Shown piece after piece: positions 63,882 through 64,000 of a stretch of 64,000 nt of DNA. Origin of the DNA: Pseudomonas sp. Irchel 3H7 (GTDB lineage: Bacteria > Pseudomonadota > Gammaproteobacteria > Pseudomonadales > Pseudomonadaceae). Every line of letters begins with the position of its first letter. The first letter of the stretch is position 1. The notes beneath the pieces were generated by a model. The model did not search any database. It was not told the DNA's origin and saw only the letters and a program-made list of their open reading frames with translations. The stretch covers positions 62,001 to 126,000 of the forward strand of contig NZ_FYEA01000008.1 of assembly GCF_900187605.1 (NCBI RefSeq), given 5' to 3'. Both the position numbers and the translations under genes were made by a program.

Positions 63882-64000
63882 TTGTCTACTTCTAACGAGT
63901 TGATCAGTGCGAAAGCCGCTACCGGCATTGTGGGTCTGGACGACATCCTGGCCGGTGGTTTGTCTCGCGGTCATGTTTTCTTGCTGGAGGGTGAACCCGG
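63882..64000 (+). CDS. KaiC/RecA-like ATPase, 5' end only
   Basis: The first ~39 codons encode STSNELISAKAATGIVGLDD, then ILAGGLSRGHVFLLEGEPG, the start of a KaiC-domain ATPase just before its Walker A motif. The TTG at 63882 has GAGGG six bases upstream; an in-frame ATG at 63867 has no ribosome binding site and adds MRGHF. The gene is cut by the window edge. In pseudomonads such KaiC homologues often precede a histidine kinase gene; that part is not visible here. Confidence 0.75.
   Translation, partial: MSTSNELISAKAATGIVGLDDILAGGLSRGHVFLLEGEP

Overview
The window looks like chromosomal DNA of a Pseudomonas of the P. fluorescens group. The signs are the aprX-inh-aprDEF-prtAB-lipase locus typical of that group, a MexEF-OprN-type efflux operon, a DUF1652 protein, a FAN1 nuclease/helicase pair, and several families of short palindromic (REP/REPIN-like) repeats between genes. 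G+C is high in codon third positions, so many long antisense frames are shadows. No rRNA, tRNA, CRISPR array, prophage or insertion sequence is visible.

Layout. 1-3517 (minus): fdnG-fdxH of a selenium-dependent formate dehydrogenase, with an in-frame TGA for selenocysteine. 3852-8059 (plus): PatB-type C-S lyase, SDR dehydrogenase, cation/proton antiporter and a small unknown protein, separated by repeats. 8481-14987 (minus): a membrane protein, a PAS-PAS hybrid histidine kinase, a DinG/XPD-like helicase and a FAN1-like VRR-NUC nuclease; the last three are tightly packed. 15182-15914: two small exported proteins.

16156-33074 (minus) is the centrepiece, a secreted-hydrolase locus read from right to left: metalloprotease AprX, its inhibitor Inh, the type I secretion apparatus AprDEF, two subtilisin-like autotransporters (PrtA, PrtB) and two family I.3 lipases/polyurethanases with type I secretion signals. 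The aprX leader carries a hairpin that presents the RsmA/RsmE recognition sequence over the ribosome binding site, which suggests Gac/Rsm control.

33531-37335 (minus): a polyamine-type uptake and oxidation group (PotF-like binding protein, cupin, PuuB-like oxidase, AraC-type regulator). 37599-43086: DUF1652 protein, UvrD-like helicase, pirin, phosphoglucomutase. 43192-46090 (minus): a MocR-like PLP regulator behind an unrecognised 483-residue protein. 46638-48844: an MDR oxidoreductase divergent from a LysR regulator. 49183-50931 (plus): an orphan type VI secretion module of PAAR protein, lipase-like effector and lipoprotein that is probably the immunity protein. 51174-52913: exported M20 dipeptidase. 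53186-59052 (plus): mexE-mexF-oprN without an adjacent mexT. 59248-62534 (minus): an AaeA/DUF1656/FUSC aromatic-acid-type efflux set. 62694 to the end: a TPR protein and the start of a KaiC-like ATPase.

Nothing here is clearly an undescribed system. The best candidates for new biology are the 483-residue protein with its MocR partner, the PAAR-lipase-lipoprotein module, and the FAN1/helicase/kinase string.
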